Shown: in pieces, positions 35,819-44,276 of the stretch | How positions within the stretch are numbered: the stretch's first letter is position 1 | Layout: the number at the start of each line of letters is the position of its first letter | DNA from: Microbispora hainanensis | Lineage (GTDB): Bacteria; Actinomycetota; Actinomycetes; Streptosporangiales; Streptosporangiaceae | Assembly (NCBI RefSeq): GCF_006874475.1 | Contig: NZ_VIRM01000022.1 | Coordinates: forward strand, 1 to 64,000 | Direction of reading: 5' to 3' | Length of the DNA: 64,000 nucleotides | Translations under genes and position numbers: made by a program | Notes under the pieces: generated by a model | What the model was told of the DNA's origin: nothing | What the model saw: the letters and a program-made list of their open reading frames with translations, nothing else | The model's database searches: none

Positions 35819-36463
35819 GTGAGAACCGCGCCAACATGTCCGCGGTGCTTCGGGCCGCTACACGAACCGAACGTCTGGTCGAGTTCCTGGCGATGCGCCG
35901 CTCACGGGGACGTCCTGCCCTTCCAGCCGCCCCGGCGGCCCTCTCAGGCCGCTCTGGAGGCCCTGTGCGAGGCGGCGCGGGTGCCCGTCTGGCTCCCGTG
36001 GCCGCTGCCCTCCGGATGGCTGGTGACCGGCTTCGCCGAGGTGGGTGACGAACGCACCGGCGTGAGGGCGAGCGTCGTCGCCCTCTCGGGCCCCTCGGTC
36101 ACCCAGGGCCCCGCCGACATGCTGCTCATCGCCGAGGAGCCCGGCATCGGCCTCGGGGCCGCGTACGCCGGGCTGCCGGGCCCGGATCCCGGTGCCGGCT
36201 TCGACGCCGACCCCCCGCACGCCAAGATCGACGCACGCGGCCATCCGACGGCGCTGTGGTGCGCGGGGCGGGGAGTGCCGGAGGACCGGGCCGTCTATGT
36301 GGGCGAGGCCCTCGGCAACTGGCTGTGGACGGTCGCCTGGCCGGCCGAGGCCGGCTGCTTCATCGCCCTGGCCAACCTGTCACTGCGTGACCTGCGGGAC
36401 CAGGACCAGGCGCTCGACCTGCCCTTCGGCGCCTTCTCGCCGCGTCTCGACGGGGATGTCTGA
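35819..36463 (+). CDS. DUF6758 family protein with N-terminal zinc ribbon
   Basis: 214 residues from GTG 35819. It begins with a short zinc ribbon ([12 protein letters not shown], then [16 protein letters not shown]) followed by [23 protein letters not shown] and [22 protein letters not shown], which match the actinomycete DUF6758 family as I remember it. The role is unknown. In Streptomyces the same gene precedes a metallo-beta-lactamase gene and a RecB-type nuclease gene, exactly as here, so the trio may be functionally linked. Confidence 0.8.
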   Translation: MRTAPTCPRCFGPLHEPNVWSSSWRCAAHGDVLPFQPPRRPSQAALEALCEAARVPVWLPWPLPSGWLVTGFAEVGDERTGVRASVVALSGPSVTQGPADMLLIAEEPGIGLGAAYAGLPGPDPGAGFDADPPHAKIDARGHPTALWCAGRGVPEDRAVYVGEALGNWLWTVAWPAEAGCFIALANLSLRDLRDQDQALDLPFGAFSPRLDGDV

Positions 36464-36504
36464 ACGGCGGGCTGGATCCGCGAGAAATAGTAAGGTTCTG
36501 AGCC

Positions 36505-37218
36505 GTGACAGCGCGCATCGAACGAGTGGTGACCTCGGGCCTCGTGGACATCGAGGGTGACGAGCACAAGGTCGAGAACAACACCTGGATCGTGGGCGAC
36601 GACGACGAGGTGATCGTCATCGACCCGGCGCGAGACGCCGACAAGATCCTGGAGAAGGTCGGCGACCGCGAGGTCCTCGCCGTCATCTGCACCCACGGCC
36701 TGCCCGACCACGTGGGCGCCGCGATCGAGGTGGCGGCCAGGGACGAGGCCGTGATCGCCGTCCACCCCAAGGACAAGCGCCTGTGGCGGCAGACCTGGGA
36801 GGAGACCTGGCCCGACATCGACATGGAGGACGAGGGCCTGTTCTCCGTGGCCGACGTCGAGCTGGAGGTGCTCTCCACGCCGGGCGTCACGCCGGGCGGC
36901 GTCTCGCTCTACTGCGAGGGCCTCGGCGCGGTCTTCACCGGCAAGACCCTGCTCATGGACGGGCCCGGCAGGCTCGGCGGGGAATACCCCGCGCTCGCCG
37001 ACCAGCTCACCTCGATCGGCGAGCGGCTGTTCACGCTGCCCCACGAGACGAGGGTGCTGCCCGCGCACGGCGAGGAGGGCAGGATCGGCGACCTGGAGCC
37101 CGAGTTCGACCGCTGGCTGTCGGGGTCGCTGACCGGCGCCCAGGAGACCGAGGCGGCGCCGCCGCCGCTCGCGGACGGCACCGCGGCGTCCGGCATCAAG
37201 CTGAACCTGGACGAGTAG
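36505..37218 (+). CDS. Metallo-beta-lactamase-fold protein with degenerate metal site
   Basis: 237 residues from GTG 36505. The fold is clear (TARIERVVTSGLVDIEG, NNTWIVGDDDEVIVIDPARDA, LAVICTHGLPDHVGAAIEVA, LEVLSTPGVTPGGVSLY, AVFTGKTLLMDGPGRLGG, RVLPAHGEEG), but usual ligands are changed. HxHxDH reads HGLPDH (second His is Leu), TPGHTPG reads TPGVTPG, and the bridging Asp of FTGDTLF is Lys. The remaining His and Asp could not form a normal dinuclear zinc centre. The standard family member in actinobacteria acts on mycothiol thioesters. This copy is probably non-catalytic or uses another chemistry. It lies 4 bp before the nuclease gene. Confidence 0.85.
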   Translation: MTARIERVVTSGLVDIEGDEHKVENNTWIVGDDDEVIVIDPARDADKILEKVGDREVLAVICTHGLPDHVGAAIEVAARDEAVIAVHPKDKRLWRQTWEETWPDIDMEDEGLFSVADVELEVLSTPGVTPGGVSLYCEGLGAVFTGKTLLMDGPGRLGGEYPALADQLTSIGERLFTLPHETRVLPAHGEEGRIGDLEPEFDRWLSGSLTGAQETEAAPPPLADGTAASGIKLNLDE

Positions 37219-37222
37219 GGCC

Positions 37223-38260
37223 GTGGAGCAGCTCGGCCTCGACGGCATGCCGAGGCGGCTCTACACCTGCACGCCGTCGCGCCTGAACACCTGGCTCGAC
37301 TGCCGGCGTCGCTATCGCTTCACCTATCTCGACCGGCCCGCTCCACAGAAGGGGCCCCCGTGGGCGCACAACAGCGTGGGGGCCTCCGTCCACAACGCGC
37401 TGGCCGCGTGGTGGCGGGAGCCGTACGACCGGCGTACGCCGGTCATGGCGGCCGTGCTGCTCACCAACGGCTGGATCCGCGAGGGGTTCAGGGACGAGGA
37501 GCAGTCGGCCGCGTGGCGGGACCGGGCCCGCTCGATGGTCTCCTCCTACGTCGCCACGCTCGACCCCGGCGACGAGCCGGTGGGCGTCGAGCGCACGGTC
37601 GCCACGCGTACGTCGGTCATCGCCGTCTCGGGCCGGGTGGACCGGCTCGACCGGCGCGGGGACGAGCTTGTCGTGGTCGACTACAAGACCGGTCGCCGTC
37701 CGCCGACCTCCGACGACGCCCGTTCGTCGATCGCGCTGGCCGTCTACGCGATCGCGTCGTCCCGCATGATGCGCCGCGCCTGTCACCGGGTGGAGTTACA
37801 CCACCTGCCCACCGGGACGGTCGCCGAGTGGGAGCACACCGACGAGTCGCTCGCCCGTCACCTGCGCCGCGCCGAGGACATCGCGACGGAGGCGGCCGAC
37901 GCCGACGATGCCTACCGCGAGTGGGCCGGACGCGACAGGAAGCGCGACAGGAAGGGCGTGCCGGCCCCACGGCGGGAGGCCGGCCCCGGGGCGGTCACGG
38001 GAACGGCCTCGGGAACGGACAAGGGCATGGGCACGGGCATGGGCGCGGGAATGGGCGCGGGAATGGGCACCGTGCCGCCCGAGATCGACCGGCTGTTCCC
38101 GCCCGAGCCGGGCCCCATCTGCTCCTGGTGCGACTTCCGCCGCCACTGCCCCGAGGGACGGGCGGCCTCCCCGGACCGGCTCCCCTGGGACGGCCTGGCG
38201 GAGACGCCGGTCAGCCCGTCGCCGGGTCTGGACGGCGGCGAGGATCGACCAGCGCCCTGA
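37223..38260 (+). CDS. RecB-type PD-(D/E)XK exonuclease with Fe-S cysteines
   Basis: 345 residues from GTG 37223. The nuclease core is VSGRVDRLDRRGDELVVVDY then KTGRRPP (catalytic Asp-x-Lys), preceded by TPSRLNTWLDCRRRYRFTYL, where one Cys sits, and followed by CSWCDFRRHCPEG, giving the four-Cys 4Fe-4S set of the AddB/Cas4-like nucleases. Residues about 250-290 are a lineage-specific insert rich in Gly-Met (TGMGAGMGAGMGT), which looks like a repeat expansion and splits the catalytic core from the last Cys cluster. It should degrade or process DNA ends. The gene follows the degenerate metallo-beta-lactamase gene by 4 bp. Confidence 0.85.
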   Translation: MEQLGLDGMPRRLYTCTPSRLNTWLDCRRRYRFTYLDRPAPQKGPPWAHNSVGASVHNALAAWWREPYDRRTPVMAAVLLTNGWIREGFRDEEQSAAWRDRARSMVSSYVATLDPGDEPVGVERTVATRTSVIAVSGRVDRLDRRGDELVVVDYKTGRRPPTSDDARSSIALAVYAIASSRMMRRACHRVELHHLPTGTVAEWEHTDESLARHLRRAEDIATEAADADDAYREWAGRDRKRDRKGVPAPRREAGPGAVTGTASGTDKGMGTGMGAGMGAGMGTVPPEIDRLFPPEPGPICSWCDFRRHCPEGRAASPDRLPWDGLAETPVSPSPGLDGGEDRPAP

Positions 38261-39122
38261 GGCCGCTGCCGACGTCATATCCGGCGGCGCCCAGGCGTTC
38301 GCGGGAGGCCCGCAGCATCGCCCTGGTGCCCTCGTCCAGCACCTGCTGATGCACGGAGTCGGGGATCGTGTTCATGGCCAGCCGGAAGGCCCGCAACGCC
38401 GCCGTGACGGCGATCTGGGGCACCTCGGGCAGCGCGCCGTACAGGCGGCGGGCCCAGCCGGGCAGCGTGTAGTAGCACAGCGCGCCGAACGGGAAGTAGA
38501 CCGGCTTGGCCGGGGACAGGAAGCGCATGCTCTCCGGCAGGCGCGGCCAGAGCAGGAACCGCACGGCGGCGGCCGATTCGGGGATGACCCGCAGGACCGG
38601 ACGCATCCGGGCGAAGTAGTCGTTCATCTCGGCGACGGTGCCGGGCACGTCGTCGGCGTGGAGCCCGACGTACGTGGCGCTGCGCCGTTGCTCCGCGAGG
38701 TACTGGTCGGCCTGCCGGTCACTGATCGGGACGCCCGCGCGGCGGACGACCTCCAGGTAGGACATCACCTCGGCGCAGTGGACCCACAGCAGCAGCTCGG
38801 GGTCGTCCACCCGGTGGCTCCTGCCCGTGTCGGGGTCGCGGATGCGCAGGGTCCGGTGGATCGCGCGCACCCGCCTGCCGATCTCCTCGGCCTCCTCGGG
38901 GCTGCCGTACGTCACGCGGCCCACGAAGTCGGCCGTACGCCGCAGCCGTCCGAAGGGGTCGTCGCGGAAGTTGGAGTTCTGCCACACGCCCCGCATCGCC
39001 AGCGGATGCAGGGCCTGCAGCATCAGGCCGCGCACGCCCGCCACCCACATGGTGCGGTCGACGTGGACCAGCCACGTCGCCGATTCCGGGGGCTGGGCGG
39101 TCAGGCCGCTGGCCGGGGGCAT
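38211..39122 (-). CDS. DUF2236 (MpaB/latex oxygenase-like) protein
   Basis: 303 residues. Pattern of the DUF2236 family: MWVAGVRGLMLQALHPLAMRGVWQNSNF (His is a candidate heme ligand), FGRLRRTADFVGRVTYG, RVRAIHRTL, LLLWVHCAEVMSYLEVVRRAG and YFARMRPVLRVIPESAAAVRFLLWP. Relatives include the rubber oxygenase Lcp and the fungal MpaB, which use heme to cleave C=C bonds, so an oxygenase role is possible. The substrate is unknown. Its 3' end overlaps the convergent nuclease gene by 50 bp; its start lies 10 bp after the hydrolase stop on the same strand. Confidence 0.85.
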   Translation of the reverse strand: MPPASGLTAQPPESATWLVHVDRTMWVAGVRGLMLQALHPLAMRGVWQNSNFRDDPFGRLRRTADFVGRVTYGSPEEAEEIGRRVRAIHRTLRIRDPDTGRSHRVDDPELLLWVHCAEVMSYLEVVRRAGVPISDRQADQYLAEQRRSATYVGLHADDVPGTVAEMNDYFARMRPVLRVIPESAAAVRFLLWPRLPESMRFLSPAKPVYFPFGALCYYTLPGWARRLYGALPEVPQIAVTAALRAFRLAMNTIPDSVHQQVLDEGTRAMLRASRERLGAAGYDVGSGLRALVDPRRRPDPATG

Positions 39123-39132
39123 GGCGGCCGGG

Positions 39133-40014
39133 TCATCCGTGCTGGTGCTGGAGCAGCCGGCTCTCCGCCGCGTTCCAGAACCGGGTCAGGGCCGCCGCGG
39201 TGGTCTCGGGGGCCTCGACGGCCGGCGAATGGAGGGCCCCGGGCACCACGACGCACTCCGCGTCGAGCCTGCGGGCCATCTCCGCCTGCAGCACCGGCGG
39301 CCAGCCGTCGTCGTGCTCGCCGTACAGGACCAGGAGGTCGAGATCGCACTCGGCCAGCTCCGCGCAGCGGTCGGGGGCGCCGAGCACCTCGTGCGCCATC
39401 GCCACGAGACCCGTGGGGTGGTTGGAGAGCAGCCGCTTGCGCAGGAACGCGACGATGTCGTCGGGGACGCCCGCCGCCAGCGCCTCGGGCTCCAGCCGGT
39501 TCGACCACATGTATTCCAGGCCGTACTCCGGAAGCTCGGCCAGCAGGACGCGCCCCATCCGCTCGCGCGGCCCGACGATGCCCCCGGGCCCGGAGCTCAT
39601 GAGCGTGAGCGAGGCGAGCTTGGCGCCGTTCAGCGCCGTCTCGCGGGCGACCAGCCCGCCGAAGGAGTGGCCGAGCAGGTGGACGGGCTCGCCCTGGCCG
39701 ACCACCGCGGCGAGCGCGTCGATGTCCGCGCCGAGGGCCGCGCACGAGTACGCCGCCGGATCGTCCGGGCCCGGCGTCTCGTACTGCCCGCGCATGTCGA
39801 CCGCGATCACCTTGCGACCGGCCTGCGCGAGCGTCTGCAGCACGGCGATGAAGTCCTCCTTCGACCCCGTGTAGCCGGGGACGAGAAGGGCGGGCCAGCG
39901 CTCGGGGACACCGCTGACCGGAAGCGCTTCGAGCACCGCGAACGAACCGAGCGGCGTCTCGATCTGCTCACTGCTGACACCTGGAGGAAGCGTCAGGAAC
40001 CGTGGCGTGCTCAC
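39133..40014 (-). CDS. Alpha/beta hydrolase
   Basis: 293 residues from GTG 40014. Typical alpha/beta-hydrolase sequence: LLVPGYTGSKEDF (oxyanion), VIAVDMRGQYETPGPDDP, nucleophile elbow HLLGHSFGGLVAR (Ser), LYGEHDDGWPP (acid) and GALHSPAVEAP (His). It also has LSNHPTGLVAMAHEVL in the cap. The substrate is unknown. It probably forms an operon with the DUF2236 gene, 10 bp downstream. The upstream gap holds a strong hairpin that belongs to the DEAD-box gene. Confidence 0.85.
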   Translation of the reverse strand: MSTPRFLTLPPGVSSEQIETPLGSFAVLEALPVSGVPERWPALLVPGYTGSKEDFIAVLQTLAQAGRKVIAVDMRGQYETPGPDDPAAYSCAALGADIDALAAVVGQGEPVHLLGHSFGGLVARETALNGAKLASLTLMSSGPGGIVGPRERMGRVLLAELPEYGLEYMWSNRLEPEALAAGVPDDIVAFLRKRLLSNHPTGLVAMAHEVLGAPDRCAELAECDLDLLVLYGEHDDGWPPVLQAEMARRLDAECVVVPGALHSPAVEAPETTAAALTRFWNAAESRLLQHQHG

Positions 40015-40317
40015 GAGGCCTCCTTCACCTCACCCCGGATCCCGGGAACCGATGGGCCGGACCGGACCCACGTCCTGGACCGTCTGCTGAAGGCTCGCTC
40101 ACTCACGTGGCATCACGATACCCAGGGAAGATCCCAGCGACACTACCGAAGCAACTATGAGGGTTTCGGACGGTCATTGCGCATGCCTCCTGTCCAGGTC
40201 ATACCCACTGCGGGCGAAGCGGCCCTCAAAGAACTGGGGCAGGGAGAGCGCCGGTTGTCCGGTGCTCTCCCTGCCCCAGCGGTCGTGCTCATCGCCGAGC
40301 GGGCCTGTGCCGGCCCC
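40015..40317. other. Intergenic region, hydrolase promoter side plus helicase terminator
   Basis: No gene is visible in these 303 bp. The right half holds the 16-bp inverted repeat at 40234-40279 described separately. The left part should contain the promoter of the hydrolase operon, but no clear -10/-35 can be named. Confidence 0.6.
40234..40279 (-). terminator. Terminator hairpin of the DEAD-box helicase gene
   Basis: CTGGGGCAGGGAGAGC at 40234-40249 pairs perfectly with 40264-40279 (16 bp, 14-nt loop). It lies 38 bp after the helicase stop. It is the strongest hairpin in this part of the window, and no long T-run is needed for such stems in actinomycetes. Confidence 0.85.
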
Positions 40318-42513
40318 TCACCCCGTACGGCGGGGCCGTGGCCGGGGCGGGCGGCGCCGCTGCTGGGCGCGCTCGGTCGCGGCGGACGGCGCGGGATCGT
40401 CGTCATCGGTCGCGAGGTCGGGAGACTTGAACACGATCATGAACGGGCTGGCCGGGATGATCCGTTCGGGCTCCGGCTTCGGAGCCGGCCGCTGCTCGGC
40501 GGGCTCGTCGGCGATTTCGCTGACAGGTGCTGCCACCGTCGGCTCCGCCTCCACCGGGAGCGCCTGCTCGGCGCCGTCGGCGGCGCGGCTCCTGCGGCGG
40601 CGGGCCGGGCGCTCCTCCACCTGCTCCTCGGCCACGGGCGCGGGCGCCGGGTCGGCGGCGCGGGTCCTGCGGCGGGTGGTCCTGCGCGGGGCCGCCTCCG
40701 GCTCGGGTCCGGCTCCGCTCTCGGTGGGGGCCTCCGCGTCGCTCACCGGGTCGCTCACCGGGTCGCTCACCGCGTCGCTCACCGGGTCGCGTGCCGGGTC
40801 GCGTGCCGGGTCGAGTACGGGATCGTCCGCAGGGGACGCCACGGCCGCGACGTCGGCCAGCGCGCCGCTCAGGGCCGCCGTGTTCGCGCCCCTGCGCCCA
40901 CGACGCTTCGGCGCGGCCTCGGCGGCGGCGTCCACAGTGGCGTCGACAGTGGCGTCCACAGTGGCCTCCATGGTGACCTCAGCAGGTGCCTCCACGGTGA
41001 CCTCGGCAGGGGTCTCCGCGAGAGCCTCCGCGAGAGCCTCCACCGGCGCCTCGGTCTCCGAGGGGATGGCGGCGTCCTGGAGGCGGCCCCCGCGGGTCCG
41101 CCGCCGCTCGCGGGTGCGGGCGGGGCGTTCACGCCGCTCTTCGGCGCTGTCGCGGGCACTGTCGCGGGCACTGTCGCGGGCACTGTCACGGGCGCTGTCA
41201 CGGGCGCTGTCGCGGCGGGACTTGCCGCGGGAGCGGGTGCGCCCGGTCTCCCCGAGGTCCTCGATCTCCTCGGCCTCCAGGCCGGCCCGGGAGCGCTGGG
41301 CGCGCGGGAGCACGCCCTTGGTCCCCTCGGGGATGTCGAGGTCGGCGTACAGGTGCGGGGAGCTCGAATAGGTCTCGACGGGGTCGGTGAAGTCGAGCGA
41401 GAGGGCGCTGTTGATGACCTTCCAGCGGGCCAGCTCGGTCCACTCGACGAAGGTCACCGCGACGCCCGTGCGGCCCGCCCGGCCCGTGCGGCCGATCCGG
41501 TGGACGTAGGTCTTCTCGTCCTGCGGGCAGTCGTAGTTGACGACGTGGGTGACGTCGTCGATGTCGATGCCGCGCGCCGCGACGTCGGTCGCCACCAGCA
41601 CGTTGATCTTGCCGTTGCGGAACGCCCGCAGCGCCTGCTCGCGCTGGCCCTGGCCGAGGTCGCCGTGGACGGCCGCCACCGCGAAGCCCTTGTCCCTGAG
41701 CTGCTCGGCGACCATGTCACAGGCCCGCTTGGTCTCGCAGAAGACCATCGTGAGCCCGGCGCCCCTGCTCTGCAGCAGGCGGGACACGATCTCGATCTTG
41801 TCCATGCGGTGCGTGCGATAGACGTGCTGCGTCGTCAGCGTGGTCGTCTCGGCCTCGGCCGTGCCGCTCTCCGCCCTGACCCGGGTGGGCCGGGTGAGGT
41901 AGCGGCGGGACAGGTTGACGATCTCGCCGGGCATGGTGGCGGAGAACAGCATGGTCTGCCGCTTCTCCGGCACCAGCTTGATGATCCGCTCGATGTCCGG
42001 AAGGAAGCCGAGGTCCAGCATGCGGTCGGCCTCGTCGAGGACGAGCATGGTGATCTGGCCGAGGTCGAGGTGCTTCTGCTTGACCAGGTCGAGCAGCCGC
42101 CCGGGCGTGCCGACGATCACGTCGACGCCGTTCTTGAGCGCCTCGATCTGCGGCTCGTACGCGCGCCCGCCATAGACGGTGAGGATGCGCGACCCCAGCT
42201 TCCCGGCGGCGAGGACCAGGTCCTCGGTCACCTGGAGGGCCAGCTCACGGGTCGGGACGAGGACGAGACCGCGGGGCTTCTTGCGGTTCTTCCTCGGCTT
42301 GCCGACGAGCTGGAGCATGGCGACGCCGAAGGCATAGGTCTTGCCGGTGCCCGTGCGCGCCTGTCCGATGACGTCCTGGCCGGCCAGCGCCAGCGGGAGC
42401 GCCATCTCCTGAATCGGGAATGGTGAAGTGATGCCCTCGGTCTCGAGCGCATCGGCGATCTCCGGGATGACTCCCAGGTCTCGGAACGTCGTTGTCAGCG
42501 TGGCCTGCCTCAA
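40318..42513 (-). CDS. DEAD-box RNA helicase with long repeat-rich tail
   Basis: 731 residues. The helicase core spans about 8-385 with all motifs: the Q motif region (FPIQEMALPLAL), ARTGTGKT, PTRELALQV, GTPGRLLD, VLDEADRMLDLGF, SATMP, IIL-like regions, VATDVAARGIDID and HRIGRTGRAG. The remaining 340 residues are a disordered charged tail with ARDS repeated six times, VDAT/EVT units, SDPV/ARDP units and Arg-rich patches (RRTTRRRTR) that likely bind RNA. It unwinds RNA in ribosome assembly or cold adaptation. The start is unusual: TTG at 42513; a CTG at 42498 (then TTTFRDLGV) is also possible. The 325-bp upstream region may be a long leader. Confidence 0.9.
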   Translation of the reverse strand: MRQATLTTTFRDLGVIPEIADALETEGITSPFPIQEMALPLALAGQDVIGQARTGTGKTYAFGVAMLQLVGKPRKNRKKPRGLVLVPTRELALQVTEDLVLAAGKLGSRILTVYGGRAYEPQIEALKNGVDVIVGTPGRLLDLVKQKHLDLGQITMLVLDEADRMLDLGFLPDIERIIKLVPEKRQTMLFSATMPGEIVNLSRRYLTRPTRVRAESGTAEAETTTLTTQHVYRTHRMDKIEIVSRLLQSRGAGLTMVFCETKRACDMVAEQLRDKGFAVAAVHGDLGQGQREQALRAFRNGKINVLVATDVAARGIDIDDVTHVVNYDCPQDEKTYVHRIGRTGRAGRTGVAVTFVEWTELARWKVINSALSLDFTDPVETYSSSPHLYADLDIPEGTKGVLPRAQRSRAGLEAEEIEDLGETGRTRSRGKSRRDSARDSARDSARDSARDSARDSAEERRERPARTRERRRTRGGRLQDAAIPSETEAPVEALAEALAETPAEVTVEAPAEVTMEATVDATVDATVDAAAEAAPKRRGRRGANTAALSGALADVAAVASPADDPVLDPARDPARDPVSDAVSDPVSDPVSDAEAPTESGAGPEPEAAPRRTTRRRTRAADPAPAPVAEEQVEERPARRRRSRAADGAEQALPVEAEPTVAAPVSEIADEPAEQRPAPKPEPERIIPASPFMIVFKSPDLATDDDDPAPSAATERAQQRRRPPRPRPRRTG

Positions 42514-42838
42514 TCAGTGCGAAGGCGACCCTCCGGGACAGCCGACCGGCAGAGCCTCCCCGGTCCGGGTCCTCGCGGACGGTCACGCCCTCGTCGTGAA
42601 TCAGCGACCGCGGCATCCAGTGGTTCCTGGGGTCCGGGGATTGGCCCCGGATCGACACAGAGATCGGCACGGTGACTTCACAGTCCCGATCCACACAGTG
42701 CGGTCGCACTTCCACGAAGCAGTCTACTCGATACCACAACACGGAACCGATTTCTGCGTCTTCTCGCTAAAAGCTCTTGCTGAGCCGGTCACGGGCGAGG
42801 GCTCCGGCGGGAAAGCCGCGGAGCCGTACGCTGCACCC
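42514..42838. other. Divergent regulatory region, helicase/ferritin-like genes
   Basis: 325 bp with no gene that I can support. It must hold divergent promoters. DEAD-box helicase genes often have long autoregulated leaders and the length would fit that, but I see no strong conserved structure. The lower-GC stretch near 42715-42780 (TACTCGATACCACAACACGG, then TTCTCGCTAAAAGC) is the likely promoter zone of the downstream plus-strand gene. Confidence 0.5.
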
Positions 42839-43498
42839 ATGAGTGATTCCTCTCCCGGGATTGTGGACCTGCTCGGCGTCCTCGCGTACGCCGAGCTCAC
42901 CGCCTTCCTCCGGCTGGCCGAGGACGCCGCCCTGCTGGCTCCGACGCTGAACGACAGGGCCGCCCTCGGGGACGTGGCCGCGACCGAGTACGGGCACTTC
43001 CGGGTGCTGCGGGACCGGCTGGCCTCGCTCGGCGTCGATCCGGAGGAGGCCATGGCCCCCTTCGTGGAGGCGATCGACGCCTGGCACGCCCAGACCAGGC
43101 CGAAGGACTGGTACGAGGCGCTGATCAAGGCGTACGTCGGCGTGGGGATCGCGGGCGACTTCTACCGCGAGGCGGCGCGGCACACCACTCCCTCGATCAG
43201 CGCCCTGGTCGACGAGGTGCTGGCCGACGAGAGCCGCGCGGAGTTCGCGGTGGAGCGGGTGCGCGCCGCGCTGGAGGCCGACCCGCGGCTGTGCGGCCGC
43301 CTCGCGCTGTGGGCGCGCCGCATGGTCGGCGAGGCGCTGAGCCAGGGCCAGCGGCTCGCCGCCGCCCGGCCGCAGCTCGCCGCGCTGCTGGTGGGCGAGG
43401 AGGGGGAGAACCTGGCGGAGATCGGGCGGATGTTCGCCAGGCTGACCGAGGAGCACGGCAAGCGGATGGCCGCGCTCGGCCTCACCCCCGGGCCGTGA
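42839..43498 (+). CDS. Ferritin-like fold protein (MiaE-like)
   Basis: 219 residues from ATG 42839. A four-helix ferritin-like protein: YAELTAFLRLAEDAALLAPTL, VAATEYGHFRVLRDRLASLG (Glu-x6-Arg-type metal helix), APFVEAIDAWHAQTRPKDWYEALIKAYVG, GDFYREAARHTTPSISALVDEVLADES. Similar proteins are labelled ferritin-like fold-containing or tRNA hydroxylase-like in actinobacteria. Two-iron oxygenase activity is possible, but the second Glu-x-x-His is not clear. In Streptomyces it also stands divergent to a DEAD-box helicase gene, as I recall. Confidence 0.8.
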   Translation: MSDSSPGIVDLLGVLAYAELTAFLRLAEDAALLAPTLNDRAALGDVAATEYGHFRVLRDRLASLGVDPEEAMAPFVEAIDAWHAQTRPKDWYEALIKAYVGVGIAGDFYREAARHTTPSISALVDEVLADESRAEFAVERVRAALEADPRLCGRLALWARRMVGEALSQGQRLAAARPQLAALLVGEEGENLAEIGRMFARLTEEHGKRMAALGLTPGP

Positions 43499-43952
43499 TC
43501 TTGATGGGTTCGCGCGGGGGTCGCCGGTGCGGGGCTTCGTGCCCGCGATCCCCCTGACCTGGCCGGAATCCCGAAACGGCGGCGATCGGCAGGGCGGGGA
43601 GCCCGTCGCGGGCATCGGCCGGTCCGGCGTTCATGGGTCGCGCACGTGCCAAACGGATGTACGGTGCGAGCATGAGGGCCTCGCGCCGCTACGGCACTTC
43701 CTTGACGAGATGTGGGCCGAACCCCTGGACTCCGCGTGCGGTGTTGCGGAGAGGAAGCGCGGGCTGTCCGACGATCAGCGGGAGGCGGGATCCCCATCAT
43801 GCGGATCTGACTCGCCGTCCCCGCGGATGCGGTTACGGACGCTCCTGACCCCGCAGGCACCCGATCCCGAGTGGAATCATCGTCGGCCGCAGGGACGGCG
43901 CGCGGGGTAAGCGCGCGCCGTCCCGGCAGGCCGGCGGTGATAACGGAGGCGC
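43499..43952. other. Gene-free interval with terminator
   Basis: 454 bp. Small frames occur, but none has a ribosome site, plausible codon bias or recognisable protein, so I see no gene. The right end has the 13-bp hairpin at 43892-43924. The centre (43630-43850) reads like decayed coding DNA, which I cannot prove. Confidence 0.5.
43892..43924. terminator. Hairpin between convergent transcripts
   Basis: GGGACGGCGCGCG at 43892-43904 pairs perfectly with 43912-43924 across a 7-nt loop. It lies 29 bp beyond the DUF3107 stop and would end that minus-strand transcript; it could also stop readthrough from the ferritin-like gene. Confidence 0.8.
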
Positions 43953-44183
43953 CTAGAGCGTTCCGCCGAAGCCGACGGGACGCGATTCGTCCTCGCCGAT
44001 CTCGACGAAGCCGAGCGAGGCCACGGGGACGACCACACGGCGGCCCGTGGTGTCGGTGAGAGAGAAGATGCCCTTTTCGGAGGCGAGCGCCTTGCGGAGT
44101 TCCTCCTCTATCTGCTCGGCCGACAGGTCGGTCTCCACGACGAGCTCACGGTGCACCGACTGCACGCCGATCTTTATTTCCAT
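43953..44183 (-). CDS. DUF3107 small protein
   Basis: Seventy-six residues with a good ribosome site (AAAGGGGAG). The sequence (MEIKIGVQSVHRELVVETDL, EQIEEELRKAL, IFSLTDTTGRRVVVPVASLGFVEIGE) matches the actinobacterial DUF3107 family, an ATP-binding-protein-annotated beta-rich protein of unknown role. It is commonly found between DEAD-box helicase and TetR genes, as here. Confidence 0.9.
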   Translation of the reverse strand: MEIKIGVQSVHRELVVETDLSAEQIEEELRKALASEKGIFSLTDTTGRRVVVPVASLGFVEIGEDESRPVGFGGTL

Positions 44184-44276
44184 CGGGCTCCCCTTTCACG
44201 AGGGCTGGTCCCTACCCATCGTCGCCGCCTCAGGGAACGACCGGCTCCGTGATCGCGCGAAGCGAACATGATTCCG

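Noticed and set aside
40157-42426. Plus-strand frames with Ala/Gly/Ser or Glu/Arg repeats opposite the DEAD-box gene
   Set aside because: They mirror the repeat-coded helicase tail; helicase motifs fix the minus strand as coding.
43527-43910. Hypothetical 127-residue gene on the plus strand
   Set aside because: No ribosome site, irregular codon bias, and it runs into the terminator hairpin; no recognisable protein.
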